From the NCBI GenBank assembly GCA_027559495.1, contig JAMXSV010000026.1, positions 1,860,001-1,924,000 of the forward strand: a DNA stretch of 64,000 nt, given 5' to 3'. The notes under the pieces were generated by a model. That model was not told the origin of the DNA. It did not search any database and saw only the letters and a program-made list of their open reading frames with translations. This DNA comes from Aurifilum marmelostoma (taxonomy: Eukaryota > Ascomycota > Sordariomycetes > Diaporthales > Cryphonectriaceae). Below, one piece after another: positions 63,772-64,000 of the stretch (positions within the stretch are counted from its first letter, which is position 1; every line of letters starts with the position of its first letter). Made by a program: the position numbers and the translations under genes.

Positions 63772-64000
63772 CTATCTCGTCCCTCCCCTGAATCCCATCT
63801 CGAGCATATCGGCCAGCAGATCCCACTTGGCACCCGCTGCATCCGTCGAGGCGCGGGCCACACCGCGCAGGCCGCCCGTGATGAACCGCAGATGCCTGTC
63901 AAAGTCTGCTCTGACACCCGCTAGAATCTCGGCATACGTCTCGTGGTGGTGATGGTGCTGCTGCCGCTGCCGCTGCGCCACAGATGTCCCGGCGGCACTC
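63772..64000 (-). CDS. 3' end of an unidentified gene (truncated by window edge)
   Basis: The minus-strand frame is open from the window edge to TAG at 63772-63774, 75 residues: Gln/His-rich start (RQRQQHHHHH), then ETYAEILAGVRADFDRHLRF, then ITGGLRGVARAST and AKWDLLADMLEMGFRGG. The last 55 residues look like a conserved helical C-terminus. It resembles the tail of gamma-tubulin complex components (a helix with FDRHLRF followed by a final WDLLADML helix), but this is a weak resemblance. Convergent with MES1, 201 bases apart. Confidence 0.5.
   Translation of the reverse strand, partial: SAAGTSVAQRQRQQHHHHHETYAEILAGVRADFDRHLRFITGGLRGVARASTDAAGAKWDLLADMLEMGFRGGTR

Noticed and set aside
1..64000. 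CRISPR arrays, transposase genes, LTRs or terminal inverted repeats
   Set aside because: None found by eye on either strand; repeats are microsatellites and homopolymers only. A repeat search with computation could still find diverged elements.

Overview
The window is nuclear DNA of a filamentous ascomycete (Pezizomycotina, most likely a sordariomycete; I cannot name the genus). The evidence is the gene set (Zn2Cys6 regulator, SAT4/PTH11-type rhodopsin-domain protein, Dsc E3 ligase, MET12-type MTHFR), short GT-AG introns mostly of 60-140 nt with CTAAC/CTGAC branch sites, CT-rich leaders, GC-rich codon use in highly expressed genes, and long gene-poor stretches with microsatellites and homopolymer tracts. 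There are no operons. Neighbours are unrelated housekeeping genes in all orientations.

Layout. 1-3.0 kb: 3' part of an esterase-like alpha/beta hydrolase, an intron-containing tRNA-Lys(CTT) gene, and a decayed subtilisin-like fragment. 3.0-13.9 kb is a dense block: mitochondrial EF-Tu, small-subunit protein uS14 (Rps29), an ERp38/TigA-type protein disulfide isomerase ending in KDEL, an HSBP1-like trimeric coiled-coil protein, the Dsc1/Tul1 RING E3 ligase and a Sis1-type DnaJ. 15.9-22.2 kb: a HAD hydrolase, Rit1 (initiator-tRNA ribosyl-phosphate transferase) and a disordered RS/RE-rich protein. 22.2-28.1 kb: gene desert and long leader of a Zn2Cys6 regulator (28.1-30.5 kb). 33.2-34.2 kb: an amidohydrolase/decarboxylase-like enzyme, isolated between gene-poor stretches. 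39.3 kb: a small putative protein. 41.2-47.4 kb: Yju2 splicing factor, MTHFR and a small membrane protein. 49.2-64 kb: rhodopsin-domain membrane protein, Utp13, Sad1/USP39, class II eIF4E, cytosolic MetRS and the 3' end of a further gene.

Many of the genes serve RNA and translation (tRNA-Lys, Rit1, MetRS, EF-Tu, uS14, eIF4E2, Utp13, Yju2, Sad1) or protein quality control (PDI, Dsc1, DnaJ, HSBP1). I see no sign that they act as one cluster.

Most notable observation. The tRNA-Lys(CTT) gene has the normal intron 3' of the anticodon (18 nt) and a second 60-nt insert exactly between T-stem and T-loop. The insert starts GTATGT, carries CCTAAC and ends CCAG, so it looks like a spliceosomal intron inside a Pol III-type gene. 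Removing both inserts restores a perfect cloverleaf. Second, four conserved genes carry apparent 1-nt shifts, mostly at homopolymers and mostly C/G overcalls. This suggests assembly error and means the affected genes should be read with the frame corrections described in their entries.
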